Source: Bacteroidaceae bacterium
Lineage (GTDB): Bacteria; Bacteroidota; Bacteroidia; Bacteroidales; Bacteroidaceae
Assembly: GCA_017483605.1 (NCBI GenBank)
Contig: JAFUWG010000021.1
Location: forward strand, 1 to 48,319
DNA length: 48,319 nt
Reading direction: 5' to 3'
Shown: piece by piece, positions 14,989 through 22,806 of the stretch
How positions within the stretch are numbered: the stretch's first letter is position 1
How the letters are laid out: each line of letters opens with the position of its first letter
The notes under the pieces: model-generated
Told to the model about the DNA's origin: nothing
The model's input: only the letters and a program-made list of their open reading frames with translations
Databases searched by the model: none
Translations under genes and position numbers: made by a program

Positions 14989-15849
14989 ATGAAGAAAAGT
15001 TGGAAAGAAAGATATAGGGAGTTTCGGGAATGGCAGGTGCGGCCGTTTGAGGTGGCGGCGATGTCGGAAGAGGAGCATGATTGCCCCACATGCCACACCC
15101 TTTACAAAGGGAATTTCTGCCCCCGTTGTGGACAGTCGGCACGAATTGGAAGGTATTCGTTCACGACGGCACTGCTGAACTTTCTCGACGTGTGGGGCAT
15201 CGGAAACCGCAGCATGTTCCGCACGTTGCGTGACCTCATCTTGCGTCCTGGATACATGATACGCGACTACCTGAGCGGTATGCAGATGGCGTACTTTCCT
15301 CCGTTCCAGATGCTGTTTCTGCTGACCACGCTGTCGTTCATCATCCTTTATGGCGTGAACATTCGCGGCATCACCTACGAGGACTTACGACAAGAGGCAC
15401 TCACGCAGGTGGAACAAATAGGTGGAGAAGACCCCGTCAGCACGGAAGCAGGGGCTGCGGCGTTCAACTGGATTATGGACTTTACGGAGCAATACCCCAA
15501 TCTTGTCTCCTTGTTATACATCGGCATCTTCTCGCTCTTCCTCTTCCCTTTTTATCGGCACAACAAGGTCATCCCCAACATGCGGTATTCCGAGTTTATG
15601 GTGGCAACCATCTACATTGCCAACATGATTTCCCTCTACGAACTGGTCATGATGTTCTTCTGCTGCCCTGTCACCATCACCAGCATCATCGCAAGCCTTA
15701 CTGCCCTCATCCCCCTCAAACAACTCTCGGGCTTTTCATGGTTTCGCACTATCCTCTCCATCGTCGGTGCCTTTCTCGCCTTGATGGCTGCCTACATCAT
15801 CCTTGTCGGCATCGTCCTCCTATTCCTGTTCTTTAAGCCTACCTTATAA
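14989..15849 (+). CDS. DUF3667 domain-containing membrane protein
   Basis: A 286-residue protein. Near the N-terminus (about residues 29-44) it has a zinc-ribbon-like CPTCHTLYKGNFCPRCGQ, followed by the DUF3667 signature FTTALLNFLDVWGIGNRSMF and LRDLILRPGYMIRDYLSG. Four or five TM helices follow (FQMLFLLTTLSFIILYGV, LVSLLYIGIFSLFLFPFY, VATIYIANMISLYELVMMFF, TILSIVGAFLALMAAYIILVGIVLLFLFF). The function is unknown. Its first 17 or so codons are within the second copy of the 51-bp repeat. The ATG at 14989 lacks a clear -7 box, so expression may depend on readthrough from the kinase-like gene or on a weak TATCTTTT near 14911. Confidence 0.85.
   Translation: MKKSWKERYREFREWQVRPFEVAAMSEEEHDCPTCHTLYKGNFCPRCGQSARIGRYSFTTALLNFLDVWGIGNRSMFRTLRDLILRPGYMIRDYLSGMQMAYFPPFQMLFLLTTLSFIILYGVNIRGITYEDLRQEALTQVEQIGGEDPVSTEAGAAAFNWIMDFTEQYPNLVSLLYIGIFSLFLFPFYRHNKVIPNMRYSEFMVATIYIANMISLYELVMMFFCCPVTITSIIASLTALIPLKQLSGFSWFRTILSIVGAFLALMAAYIILVGIVLLFLFFKPTL
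14993..15043 (+). repeat. 51-bp direct repeat, copy 2
   Basis: Identical to 14111-14161. It encodes residues 2-18 of the intact DUF3667 protein. Confidence 0.9.
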
Positions 15850-15872
15850 AAAGCGACCAACCGCATCGTCCC

Positions 15873-16697
15873 TTACTGTTCACGAATGACAATCGATGGT
15901 GGACACTCGTACATGACACGGGCGTGGTTGGTACGGATGAGTTGGCGGTCAATGTGTTCGCCAGAGATGCGGTCGATGATGTCGCGATAGACCTCGCCAT
16001 TGCGATAGATGATGCCGTTCTCTCGTGAGAAGTATTCGTTCTCGGCATGAATGTGGAAGGTGTGCTGCAATGGTTGGAGGGCTCGCAGTTCGCCACAGAG
16101 GTATTCGCCATCGACTTGCAGCCTCAACTGGTAGGTGTTGGAGGTGTTGTTTGTCACTCGATAATCTATATAATTATAAGAGATGCTTGTCCCTGTGCCG
16201 AAGGGAATCTGGCGGCCACAGTCGGGAAAGAGGTCGAGACCATCATGATGGTGGTGCTCGGTGATGGTGAGTTCGCTGTGAAGCACCATCCAGTGGATGA
16301 GGTTGGAGAGTTGGCACATGCCGCCTCCGATGCCTTTGTCTGGACGCCCTTTGGCGATGGTCAGCCCCTCCTTATAGCCTCGACGGGCTGTGGTACGCCC
16401 CACAAGATTCCAAAGGGAGAAGGTTTCCCCTGGACGAATCAGCACCCCGTCTATGTGGGTGACAGCCAAGGCGAGATTCACCGCCTTGTTCTCTTGCAAC
16501 TGCATATCAACGTTGCCCAGTCGGCGACGGATGAGAGAATTGTGGCGATAGATGACCACTGGCAAAGAGGTGTCGCTACGCTGTCTGGCGAAGTGCAGCC
16601 TCTGGAAGAAATCGGTCAGATGGCGTTTCAATATTTCCTTTTCCACAGAGAGACGGTAGGTAAAAGGAGAAATCTCACAAAATAATTTTCGAGCCAT
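15873..16697 (-). CDS. VanW family protein
   Basis: A 274-residue VanW-domain protein. The signature is LIRPGETFSLWNLVGRTTAR followed by GYKEGLTIAKGRPDKGIGGGMCQLSNLIHWMVLHSELTITEHHHH, with the conserved GGGMCQxSN cysteine segment. The N-terminal 60 residues lack a signal peptide, which fits the short VanW form. The domain is named from vancomycin-resistance clusters but its biochemical role is unknown, and no van ligase or two-component genes are present, so there is no reason to infer resistance. It is a single-gene unit with a minus-strand -7 box at 16723, and it converges on the DUF3667 gene. Confidence 0.9.
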   Translation of the reverse strand: MARKLFCEISPFTYRLSVEKEILKRHLTDFFQRLHFARQRSDTSLPVVIYRHNSLIRRRLGNVDMQLQENKAVNLALAVTHIDGVLIRPGETFSLWNLVGRTTARRGYKEGLTIAKGRPDKGIGGGMCQLSNLIHWMVLHSELTITEHHHHDGLDLFPDCGRQIPFGTGTSISYNYIDYRVTNNTSNTYQLRLQVDGEYLCGELRALQPLQHTFHIHAENEYFSRENGIIYRNGEVYRDIIDRISGEHIDRQLIRTNHARVMYECPPSIVIREQ

Positions 16698-16722
16698 GGG
16701 TGTCTTTTTTTTGATGTCGTGG

Positions 16723-16730
16723 CAAAGTTA
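16723..16730 (-). promoter_or_regulatory. -7 box of the vanW gene
   Basis: Plus-strand CAAAGTTA reads TAACTTTG on the minus strand, 25 bases upstream of the ATG. Confidence 0.6.
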
Positions 16731-16781
16731 AACAATAATCTCCATCTGCCCAATTTTTCCCCTACAAAATGATAGTTTTAT

Positions 16782-16812
16782 TTGGAGAAGTGAATACAAA
16801 TGACTAACTTTG
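16782..16812 (+). promoter_or_regulatory. Promoter of the SpoIIE phosphatase/STAS operon
   Basis: TTG (16782-16784), 20 bases, then TAACTTTG (16805-16812). An in-frame TTG inside the box (16810) is not a credible start; the ATG at 16834 is. Confidence 0.7.
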
Positions 16813-16833
16813 CAACCAATTGTTGGACAAAAG

Positions 16834-19068
16834 ATGAAACTATTTCAGAAATTAAAACAAAAGTCGTTACACTTCAAGACCAGCCTTGCCGTCATCGTGA
16901 CTGCGGCAGTGCTGGTGGAGGTGACATCGGCTGTGCAATATTGGTTTGCCCGCGAAGGCATCCGCAAGGAGGTGGAGCACCGTGCAGAAAGTGAACTGAA
17001 GGTGAAGAATCTGGAGATTCAAAAGGTGATGACAGCAGTGGAGGTTGCAGTGCGGAATATGGCATGGTCGGTAGAGCAGCATCTGGCACGTCCCGACTCG
17101 ATGTATGGTATCACACAGAAACTGCTGAAGGACAATGAGGTGATTGCAGGCAGTGCCATTGCATTTGAACCCTATTATTATCAGGACAAAGGCAGACAGT
17201 TCTCCCCTTATTCATATAAGGATTTCACCCTCAAAAAAGGAGATACGGAGGCACCCATCATCAGCAAGCAACTGGGTACTGACCAGTACGACTATCACAC
17301 GATGGAATGGTACACCGCTCCGAAAGAATCGGGACAAGGGTACTGGAGCGAGCCCTACTTTGACGAAGGAGGCGGTGAGTTGATGATGTCCACCTATTCG
17401 TTGCCTATCCGCAACGAGCAAGGGAACATCATTGCCATCTTCACTGCCGATGTGTCGCTTGACTGGCTCGGTGACATCATCAATGCCCACCACATTTATC
17501 CGTCATCATACAACCTGATGATTTCACGCACTGGGCAACTGATGGCTTGCCCCGTGGAGAGCCTCGTGATGCGTAACACCATCCAGGAACTGACCGAAGG
17601 GATGGAGGACACCACCGTGAGGAACATCAATCAGCACATGATGGCTGGCGTCAGCGGACAAGCCACCGTAAGGGACGACCAGGGGAGGAAGAATTATGTG
17701 TTCTACGCCCCCATCGAAGGCGGCACGGGATGGTCGATGGCAGTGGTGTGTGCCGACAAGGAAATTTATCAAGGACTCCGACAGGTGGCATTCAATCTGT
17801 TACTCATGATGCTGTTGGGCATGGGGTTGCTGGGGTATATCATCTACCGAGCAGCACGGAGTGCCCACCGTCTGGCAGATGTGAGCGCCGAGAAGGAACG
17901 CATCGGCAGCGAACTGCGTATTGCCAGCGGTATCCAGATGGCGATGTTGCCCAAGATTTTCCCTCCTTACCCCGACCGTGACGACATTGACATCTTCGGC
18001 CAATTGACACCTGCCAAGGAAGTGGGTGGCGACCTGTATGACTTCTACATCCGCGACGAAAAACTCTTCTTCTGTATTGGCGACGTGAGCGGCAAGGGTG
18101 TGCCGGCATCACTGGTCATGGCGGTGACACGGAGTTTGTTCCGCACGGTGTCAGCACATGAAAGTATGCCCGACCGTATCATCGCCACCCTCAACGATGC
18201 GATGGCAGAGGATAACGAAGCCAATATGTTTGTGACGCTCTTTGTGGGCGTGCTCGACCTGCCAACAGGGCGGCTGCGTTACAGCAATGCAGGACATGAC
18301 GCTCCGCTGATTATCTGCAAGGATGTGGAACGGCTGCCTGTGGATGCCAACATCCCTGTGGGTCTGATGCAGGGGTGGAAATATACGACACAAGAAGCCA
18401 TCATCGCCCCTCAAACGACCTTGTTCCTCTACACAGACGGACTGACGGAGGCAGAAAATATTGAGCATCAACTATTTGGCGAACAGCGTATCATTGACGT
18501 CGCCCATCAGGCTCTGGTCAACCAGACAAGTGCATCGGAGCCAATCATCCACATGATGACGGAGGCTGCACATGCGTTTGTGGGTGAGGCAGAACAAAGC
18601 GACGACTTGACCATGCTTGCCATCCGATACACCAAACAACAACCGGATGTCCGATTCAAGCGGAGCATCACCCTGTCGAACGACGTGCAAGAGGTGCCTC
18701 AACTGGCACAATTCGTGGAGGAGGTATGCGAGGCGGTCGAGTTCGACCCCGCAACGACCATGAGCATGAACCTTGCCATCGAGGAGGCGGTGGTGAACGT
18801 GATGAATTACGCCTACCCTGCAGGAACAAAGGGCGACATAGACATTGAGGCTCAAGCAAACGATGTGCGACTGAAGTTCACCATCATCGACAGCGGAACG
18901 CCGTTCGACCCAACGGCAAAAGAAGAGGTTGACACCACACTGACTGCCGAGGAGCGTTCCATTGGCGGACTGGGCATCCACCTCGTGCGTCAGTTGATGG
19001 ACTCCATCAACTATGAACGCGTCGGCGGAAAGAACATTCTGACACTACGAAAGAAAATACAACAATAA
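16834..19068 (+). CDS. Sensor SpoIIE-type PP2C phosphatase fused to an anti-sigma-type kinase domain
   Basis: A 744-residue membrane regulator in four parts. (1) An N-terminal TM helix and a periplasmic Cache-like sensor (about residues 40-320), including EWYTAPKESGQGYWSEPYFDEGG and IIAIFTADVSLDWL, typical of dCache domains. (2) A second TM helix, LLLMMLLGMGLLGYIIY. (3) A SpoIIE/PP2C phosphatase with the metal-binding aspartates in VGGDLYDFY, FCIGDVSGKGVPASLVMA, LYTDGLTEA and SDDLTMLAI. (4) A C-terminal RsbW-like HATPase with NLAIEEAVVNVMNYAYP and GGLGIHLVRQLMD. The STAS gene 31 bases downstream is the obvious phosphatase/kinase substrate. The predicted pathway is stimulus sensing that switches a STAS partner; no sigma factor is encoded nearby. 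Confidence 0.9.
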   Translation: MKLFQKLKQKSLHFKTSLAVIVTAAVLVEVTSAVQYWFAREGIRKEVEHRAESELKVKNLEIQKVMTAVEVAVRNMAWSVEQHLARPDSMYGITQKLLKDNEVIAGSAIAFEPYYYQDKGRQFSPYSYKDFTLKKGDTEAPIISKQLGTDQYDYHTMEWYTAPKESGQGYWSEPYFDEGGGELMMSTYSLPIRNEQGNIIAIFTADVSLDWLGDIINAHHIYPSSYNLMISRTGQLMACPVESLVMRNTIQELTEGMEDTTVRNINQHMMAGVSGQATVRDDQGRKNYVFYAPIEGGTGWSMAVVCADKEIYQGLRQVAFNLLLMMLLGMGLLGYIIYRAARSAHRLADVSAEKERIGSELRIASGIQMAMLPKIFPPYPDRDDIDIFGQLTPAKEVGGDLYDFYIRDEKLFFCIGDVSGKGVPASLVMAVTRSLFRTVSAHESMPDRIIATLNDAMAEDNEANMFVTLFVGVLDLPTGRLRYSNAGHDAPLIICKDVERLPVDANIPVGLMQGWKYTTQEAIIAPQTTLFLYTDGLTEAENIEHQLFGEQRIIDVAHQALVNQTSASEPIIHMMTEAAHAFVGEAEQSDDLTMLAIRYTKQQPDVRFKRSITLSNDVQEVPQLAQFVEEVCEAVEFDPATTMSMNLAIEEAVVNVMNYAYPAGTKGDIDIEAQANDVRLKFTIIDSGTPFDPTAKEEVDTTLTAEERSIGGLGIHLVRQLMDSINYERVGGKNILTLRKKIQQ

Positions 19069-19099
19069 ATACTCATCTAAAAAAACGCAACGAATAATT

Positions 19100-19399
19100 A
19101 TGAAGACAACAATTACAGAACAAGAGAATGCGGTGGTCGCAACTCTTGACGGAAGACTCGACACGGCAGCATCTCCACAGACAGAAACGGAGTTGCAAGC
19201 ACTCCTTGACGCAAACAAGGACATCATTCTCGACTGCACGAAGATGGAATACATCTCTTCCAGCGGACTCCGCATCTTCCTCGGCATCCTGAAGAAAGCA
19301 AAGCCCTCTGGCAAGCACGTTTACATCAAAGGGCTGAACAACGATGTCCGCAATGTTTTCAACATTACAGGATTCATCAGTCTGTTTGAATACATGTAA
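19100..19399 (+). CDS. STAS domain protein (anti-sigma factor antagonist-like)
   Basis: A 99-residue single STAS domain. ATLDGRLDTAASP is the first strand-turn, and ILDCTKMEYISSSGLRIFLGI contains the conserved phosphorylatable serine region at SSSGLRIFL, followed by VRNVFNITGFISLF. It should be the switch protein phosphorylated by the kinase domain and dephosphorylated by the PP2C domain of the preceding protein. It is co-transcribed with it. An imperfect CCCTTTTT/AAAAAGGAGGG hairpin after the stop (about 19405-19430) may aid termination but has no T run. Confidence 0.93.
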   Translation: MKTTITEQENAVVATLDGRLDTAASPQTETELQALLDANKDIILDCTKMEYISSSGLRIFLGILKKAKPSGKHVYIKGLNNDVRNVFNITGFISLFEYM

Positions 19400-19476
19400 A
19401 GAATACCCTTTTTCGTACAAAAAAGGAGGGTTCACTAACTTTTTTCAAGAGAATCTGCATTTTTTCTTGAAAAATG

Positions 19477-19507
19477 TTGGTGACTTCGGAGATTATGTGT
19501 ACTTTTG
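19477..19507 (+). promoter_or_regulatory. Promoter of the Phe/Tyr biosynthesis operon
   Basis: TTG (19477-19479), 20 bases, then TACTTTTG (19500-19507). Transcription would start near 19514, about 20 bases before the leader peptide ATG. Confidence 0.75.
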
Positions 19508-19534
19508 CAGCGAAATAAAGAATCAAAAGACAAG

Positions 19535-19591
19535 ATGAAGTCATTTTACGGCACATACTTTTATTTTTACTTTTACTTTAGCAAAGAGTAA
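19535..19591 (+). CDS. Phe/Tyr leader peptide of the aromatic amino acid operon
   Basis: An 18-codon ORF, MKSFYGTYFYFYFYFSKE, has ten Phe or Tyr codons, eight of them in an unbroken run (YFYFYFYF). It lies between the operon promoter and an intrinsic terminator, upstream of pheA. A ribosome starved for charged tRNA-Phe or tRNA-Tyr would stall within the run. Its stop codon overlaps the segment (19590-19598) that can pair with the terminator's left arm. These are the elements of classical translation-coupled attenuation, controlling genes that make exactly these two amino acids. Confidence 0.88.
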   Translation: MKSFYGTYFYFYFYFSKE

Positions 19592-19660
19592 GAGCGGGAA
19601 GTTATGTGTTCATAGAATAGACAACGTGTAATGACATAGAAACCATATAGCCCCGCTCTT
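19590..19660 (+). promoter_or_regulatory. Antiterminator of the Phe/Tyr attenuator
   Basis: AAGAGCGGG (19590-19598) is perfectly complementary to CCCGCTCTT (19652-19660), the latter being most of the left arm and loop of the terminator at 19649. Pairing would prevent the terminator when the ribosome is stalled upstream. A ribosome at the stop codon (19589-19591) would mask 19590-19598 and allow termination. Confidence 0.82.
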
Positions 19661-19676
19661 ACGAGTGGGGCTTTTT
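19649..19676 (+). terminator. Attenuator terminator upstream of pheA
   Basis: AGCCCCGCTC (19649-19658), loop TTAC, GAGTGGGGCT (19663-19672): a 10-bp stem with one G.U pair, followed by TTTT. Confidence 0.9.
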
Positions 19677-19708
19677 GATGAACGTAACTATACATATTAT
19701 ATATATAC

Positions 19709-20557
19709 ATGAGAAAAATAGCGATACAAGGAGAGATTGGCAGTTACCACGATGTGGCAAGCCACTATTACTTCGAGGGTGAAGACATCGAACTGGTGTG
19801 CTGCGACACGTTCGAGGATGTGTTTGAGGAGATGAAGAAGGACTCGAACGTGATTGGCATGGTGGCGATAGAGAACACGATTGCAGGTTCGCTGCTGCAC
19901 AACTACGAACTGCTGCGTGACAGCGGTATGCAGATTGTGGGAGAACACAAACTGAGAATCTCGCACAGCATCATGTGTCTGCCCGACGAGGACTGGGAGG
20001 ACATCACGGAGGTGAACTCACACCCTGTGGCACTGATGCAATGCCGCAACTTCCTGAAGAAGCATCCCAACCTGAAGATTGTGGAGACGGACGACACGGC
20101 AGGTTCGGCAAAGAATATCAGCGAGAAGGGGCTGAAAGGCCATGCCGCCATCTGCTCGAAGTTTGCCGCTCCACTATATGGCATGAAGATTCTGGAGGAA
20201 GGCATCGAGACGAACAAGCACAACTTCACGAGGTTCTTGGTACTTTCCGACCCTTGGCAGGCAGAGGAACTGAGTGTGCCAAGCAAGTCGAACAAGGCAA
20301 GCATCGTGTTCAGTCTGCCTCACAGCGAGGGTTCACTCTCTCAGGTGCTGAGCATCTTCTCATTCTACAAAATCAACCTGACGAAGATTCAGTCGTTGCC
20401 GATTATCGGACGGGAGTGGGAGTACATGTTCTACATCGACGTGATGTATGAGGACTATACACGTTACCGCCAGAGCATCGACGCGGTGAGACCGCTGACC
20501 AAGCAACTGAAAATATTAGGAGAATATCAAGAAGGAAAAAGTACGATAGAACAATGA
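19709..20557 (+). CDS. pheA: Prephenate dehydratase
   Basis: A 282-residue monofunctional prephenate dehydratase, which converts prephenate to phenylpyruvate, the last committed step to Phe. The catalytic domain runs from KIAIQGEIGSYHDVA through AIENTIAGSLLHNYELL and ETDDTAGSAKNISEKG (the TxDTAxSA-type catalytic motif appears as DDTAGSA) to NFTRFLVL. A C-terminal ACT domain (ASIVFSLPHSEGSLSQVLSIF, with KIQSLPI) gives feedback inhibition by Phe. It is the first structural gene after the attenuator and overlaps the aminotransferase gene by 4 bases. Confidence 0.95.
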   Translation: MRKIAIQGEIGSYHDVASHYYFEGEDIELVCCDTFEDVFEEMKKDSNVIGMVAIENTIAGSLLHNYELLRDSGMQIVGEHKLRISHSIMCLPDEDWEDITEVNSHPVALMQCRNFLKKHPNLKIVETDDTAGSAKNISEKGLKGHAAICSKFAAPLYGMKILEEGIETNKHNFTRFLVLSDPWQAEELSVPSKSNKASIVFSLPHSEGSLSQVLSIFSFYKINLTKIQSLPIIGREWEYMFYIDVMYEDYTRYRQSIDAVRPLTKQLKILGEYQEGKSTIEQ

Positions 20558-21723
20558 TACAGCCAGCAGACAGACTCTCTCTTGTGAGCGAGTATTACTT
20601 TTCGAGAAAATTAAAGGAAGTGGCAAAGTTGAACGCGGAGGGCAAGGACATCATCTCGCTTGCCATCGGTTCGCCCGACATGCCGCCCAGTGCAGAAACT
20701 ATCGACGTGCTCTGCGAGAACGCCAAACGTGCCGATGCCCACGGGTATCAGCCCACGGTGGGCATCCCCGAACTGAGAAAGGCGATGGCAGGATTCTACC
20801 AGCGTTGGTACGGTGTGGAACTCGACCCGGCCACGGAGATTCAGCCACTCATCGGCAGCAAGGAGGGCATCCTGCACGTGACCTTGGCACTGTGCAACCC
20901 TGGCGACAAGGTGCTGGTGCCCAATCCCGGCTATCCCACCTACACGTCGCTGAGCAAGATTTTGGGTCAGGAGATCGTGAACTACGACCTCTTGGAGAGC
21001 AACGGCTGGCAACCCGACTTCGAGCAGTTGGAGCAGATGGACTTGACAGGCGTGAAACTGATGTGGACGAACTACCCCAACATGCCGACTGGTGGACGTG
21101 CCACCCGTGAGTTGTACGAGAAGATTGTGGCATTTGCCCAGAAGCACAACATCGTGGTGGTGAACGACAACCCCTACTCTTTCATCCTGAACAGAGACGA
21201 GCACCTGAGCATCCTGCAGGTGCCAGGAGCCAAGGAGTGCTGCATCGAGTTCAACTCCATGTCGAAGAGCCACAACATGCCCGGTTGGCGTGTGGGCATG
21301 TTGGCAACCAACAGCACATTCGTTCAATGGATTCTGAAAATCAAGAGCAACATCGACTCGGGCACGTTCCGACCATTACAATTAGCCGCAGCACAGGCAT
21401 ACGAAAACACGGAAGCATGGCACACACACGCAAACATTGAAACTTACGCTACTCGTCGCAAAATCGCCGAGGAAATTATGACCACCCTTGGCTGCACGTT
21501 CGATCCAAAGCAGCAAGGCATGTTCCTCTGGGGACGCATCCCCGACAGCATTGCCGACGTGGAGGACTTGACCGAAAAGGTGCTGCACGAGGCTCGTGTG
21601 TTCATCACCCCCGGCTTCATCTTTGGATCGAACGGCAAGCGGTATATCCGCATCTCGCTCTGTGCGAAAGACGAAAAAATGCAACTCGCCTTGCAGAGAA
21701 TTCAAGAAGTTTTCAAGAAATAA
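20554..21723 (+). CDS. PLP-dependent aminotransferase (aromatic amino acid type, class I)
   Basis: A 389-residue fold-type I aminotransferase. PLP-site motifs are TNYPNMPTG (NxPxG), VVNDNPYSF and SMSKSHNMPGWRVGML, with the Schiff-base lysine in SKSHN. In this operon it should transaminate phenylpyruvate and 4-hydroxyphenylpyruvate to Phe and Tyr. Sequence alone would also allow an aspartate or LL-diaminopimelate aminotransferase. Start and stop overlap or abut neighbours (4-base overlap with pheA; 15 bases to the DAHP synthase gene), so it is translationally coupled. Confidence 0.9.
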   Translation: MIQPADRLSLVSEYYFSRKLKEVAKLNAEGKDIISLAIGSPDMPPSAETIDVLCENAKRADAHGYQPTVGIPELRKAMAGFYQRWYGVELDPATEIQPLIGSKEGILHVTLALCNPGDKVLVPNPGYPTYTSLSKILGQEIVNYDLLESNGWQPDFEQLEQMDLTGVKLMWTNYPNMPTGGRATRELYEKIVAFAQKHNIVVVNDNPYSFILNRDEHLSILQVPGAKECCIEFNSMSKSHNMPGWRVGMLATNSTFVQWILKIKSNIDSGTFRPLQLAAAQAYENTEAWHTHANIETYATRRKIAEEIMTTLGCTFDPKQQGMFLWGRIPDSIADVEDLTEKVLHEARVFITPGFIFGSNGKRYIRISLCAKDEKMQLALQRIQEVFKK

Positions 21724-21738
21724 ACAACAAACAACAAT

Positions 21739-22806
21739 ATGGAACTTGAATTACAACGATTAGGTCTTCCAAGTGATAATGAACGCCCGTTCGTCATCGC
21801 CGGTCCATGCTCTGCCGAGACCGAAGAGCAAGTCATGACCACAGCACGTCAGTTGGCTGAAAAAGGATGCCACATGTTTCGTGCCGGTGTATGGAAACCC
21901 CGCACCAAACCAGGAGGCTTCGAAGGAAACGGCGAGATGGCACTGCCGTGGATGAAGCAAGTGAAGGAAGAAACAGGAATGCTGACCGCTACTGAAGTGG
22001 CAACTCCAGAGCATGTGGAATTGTGCCTCAAATATGGCATCGACATCCTCTGGGTAGGTGCAAGAACAACGGCAAACCCCTTTGCTGTACAGGCATTGGC
22101 AGACAGTTTGAAGGGCGTGGATATTCCGGTGTTTGTGAAGAACCCTGTCAACCCCGACCTCGAACTTTGGATTGGTGCCCTCGAACGCATCAATGGTGCT
22201 GGTATCAAACGTATGGCTGCCATCCATCGTGGCTTCTCTTCTTACGACAAGAAGATTTACCGCAACCTCCCCATGTGGCAGATTCCTATCGAGTTGAAGC
22301 GTCGCATTCCGAACATTCCTCTGGTGTGCGACCCCAGCCACATCGGTGGTCGTCGCGACCTCATCGCCCCACTCTGCCAACAAGCCATGGACCTCGGCAT
22401 GGACGGTCTCATCGTGGAGAGCCACTGCAACCCCGACAAGGCTTGGAGCGATGCCAGCCAGCAGGTCACACCAGACATTCTCGACTACATCCTCTCCATC
22501 CTCGTCATCCGTGCTGAAACACAGACGACAGAGAACATCACCGCCCTGCGTAAGCAAATCGACGAAATCGACAACAACATCATCGAGGTGCTTGCCAAGC
22601 GTATGCGTATCAGCCGTGAAATCGGCCAGTACAAGAAGGAGCATGGCATGACCATTCTTCAGACGGCACGTTACACCGAGATTCTTGACAAGCGTGGTGC
22701 TCAAGGAACGCTCATGGGCATCGACCCCGAGTGCATCAAGAAGATTTTCGAGGCGATTCACGAAGAGTCTGTCAACCAGCAAATGAAAGTATTGAATAAA
22801 GCATGA
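21739..22806 (+). CDS. Bifunctional DAHP synthase / chorismate mutase
   Basis: A 355-residue fusion. Residues 1 to about 255 are a 3-deoxy-7-phosphoheptulonate synthase of the short beta type: FVIAGPCSAETEEQV, GVWKPRTKPGGFEG, WVGARTTANPF, VFVKNPVNPD, AIHRGFSSYDKKIYRNLP and VCDPSHIGGRRDLI. Residues about 265-355 are an AroQ chorismate mutase: ITALRKQIDEIDNNIIEVLAKRM-type helix 1 and ISREIGQYKKEHGM. The protein thus combines the first shikimate-pathway step with the branch-point step to prephenate, and the fusion is common in Bacteroidota. The mutase domain may confer prephenate feedback. It overlaps tyrA by 4 bases. Confidence 0.94.
   Translation: MELELQRLGLPSDNERPFVIAGPCSAETEEQVMTTARQLAEKGCHMFRAGVWKPRTKPGGFEGNGEMALPWMKQVKEETGMLTATEVATPEHVELCLKYGIDILWVGARTTANPFAVQALADSLKGVDIPVFVKNPVNPDLELWIGALERINGAGIKRMAAIHRGFSSYDKKIYRNLPMWQIPIELKRRIPNIPLVCDPSHIGGRRDLIAPLCQQAMDLGMDGLIVESHCNPDKAWSDASQQVTPDILDYILSILVIRAETQTTENITALRKQIDEIDNNIIEVLAKRMRISREIGQYKKEHGMTILQTARYTEILDKRGAQGTLMGIDPECIKKIFEAIHEESVNQQMKVLNKA

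Noticed and set aside
15873-16697. Vancomycin resistance from the VanW protein
   Set aside because: VanW-domain proteins are common without resistance, and no VanA/VanH/VanX or VanRS genes are present.
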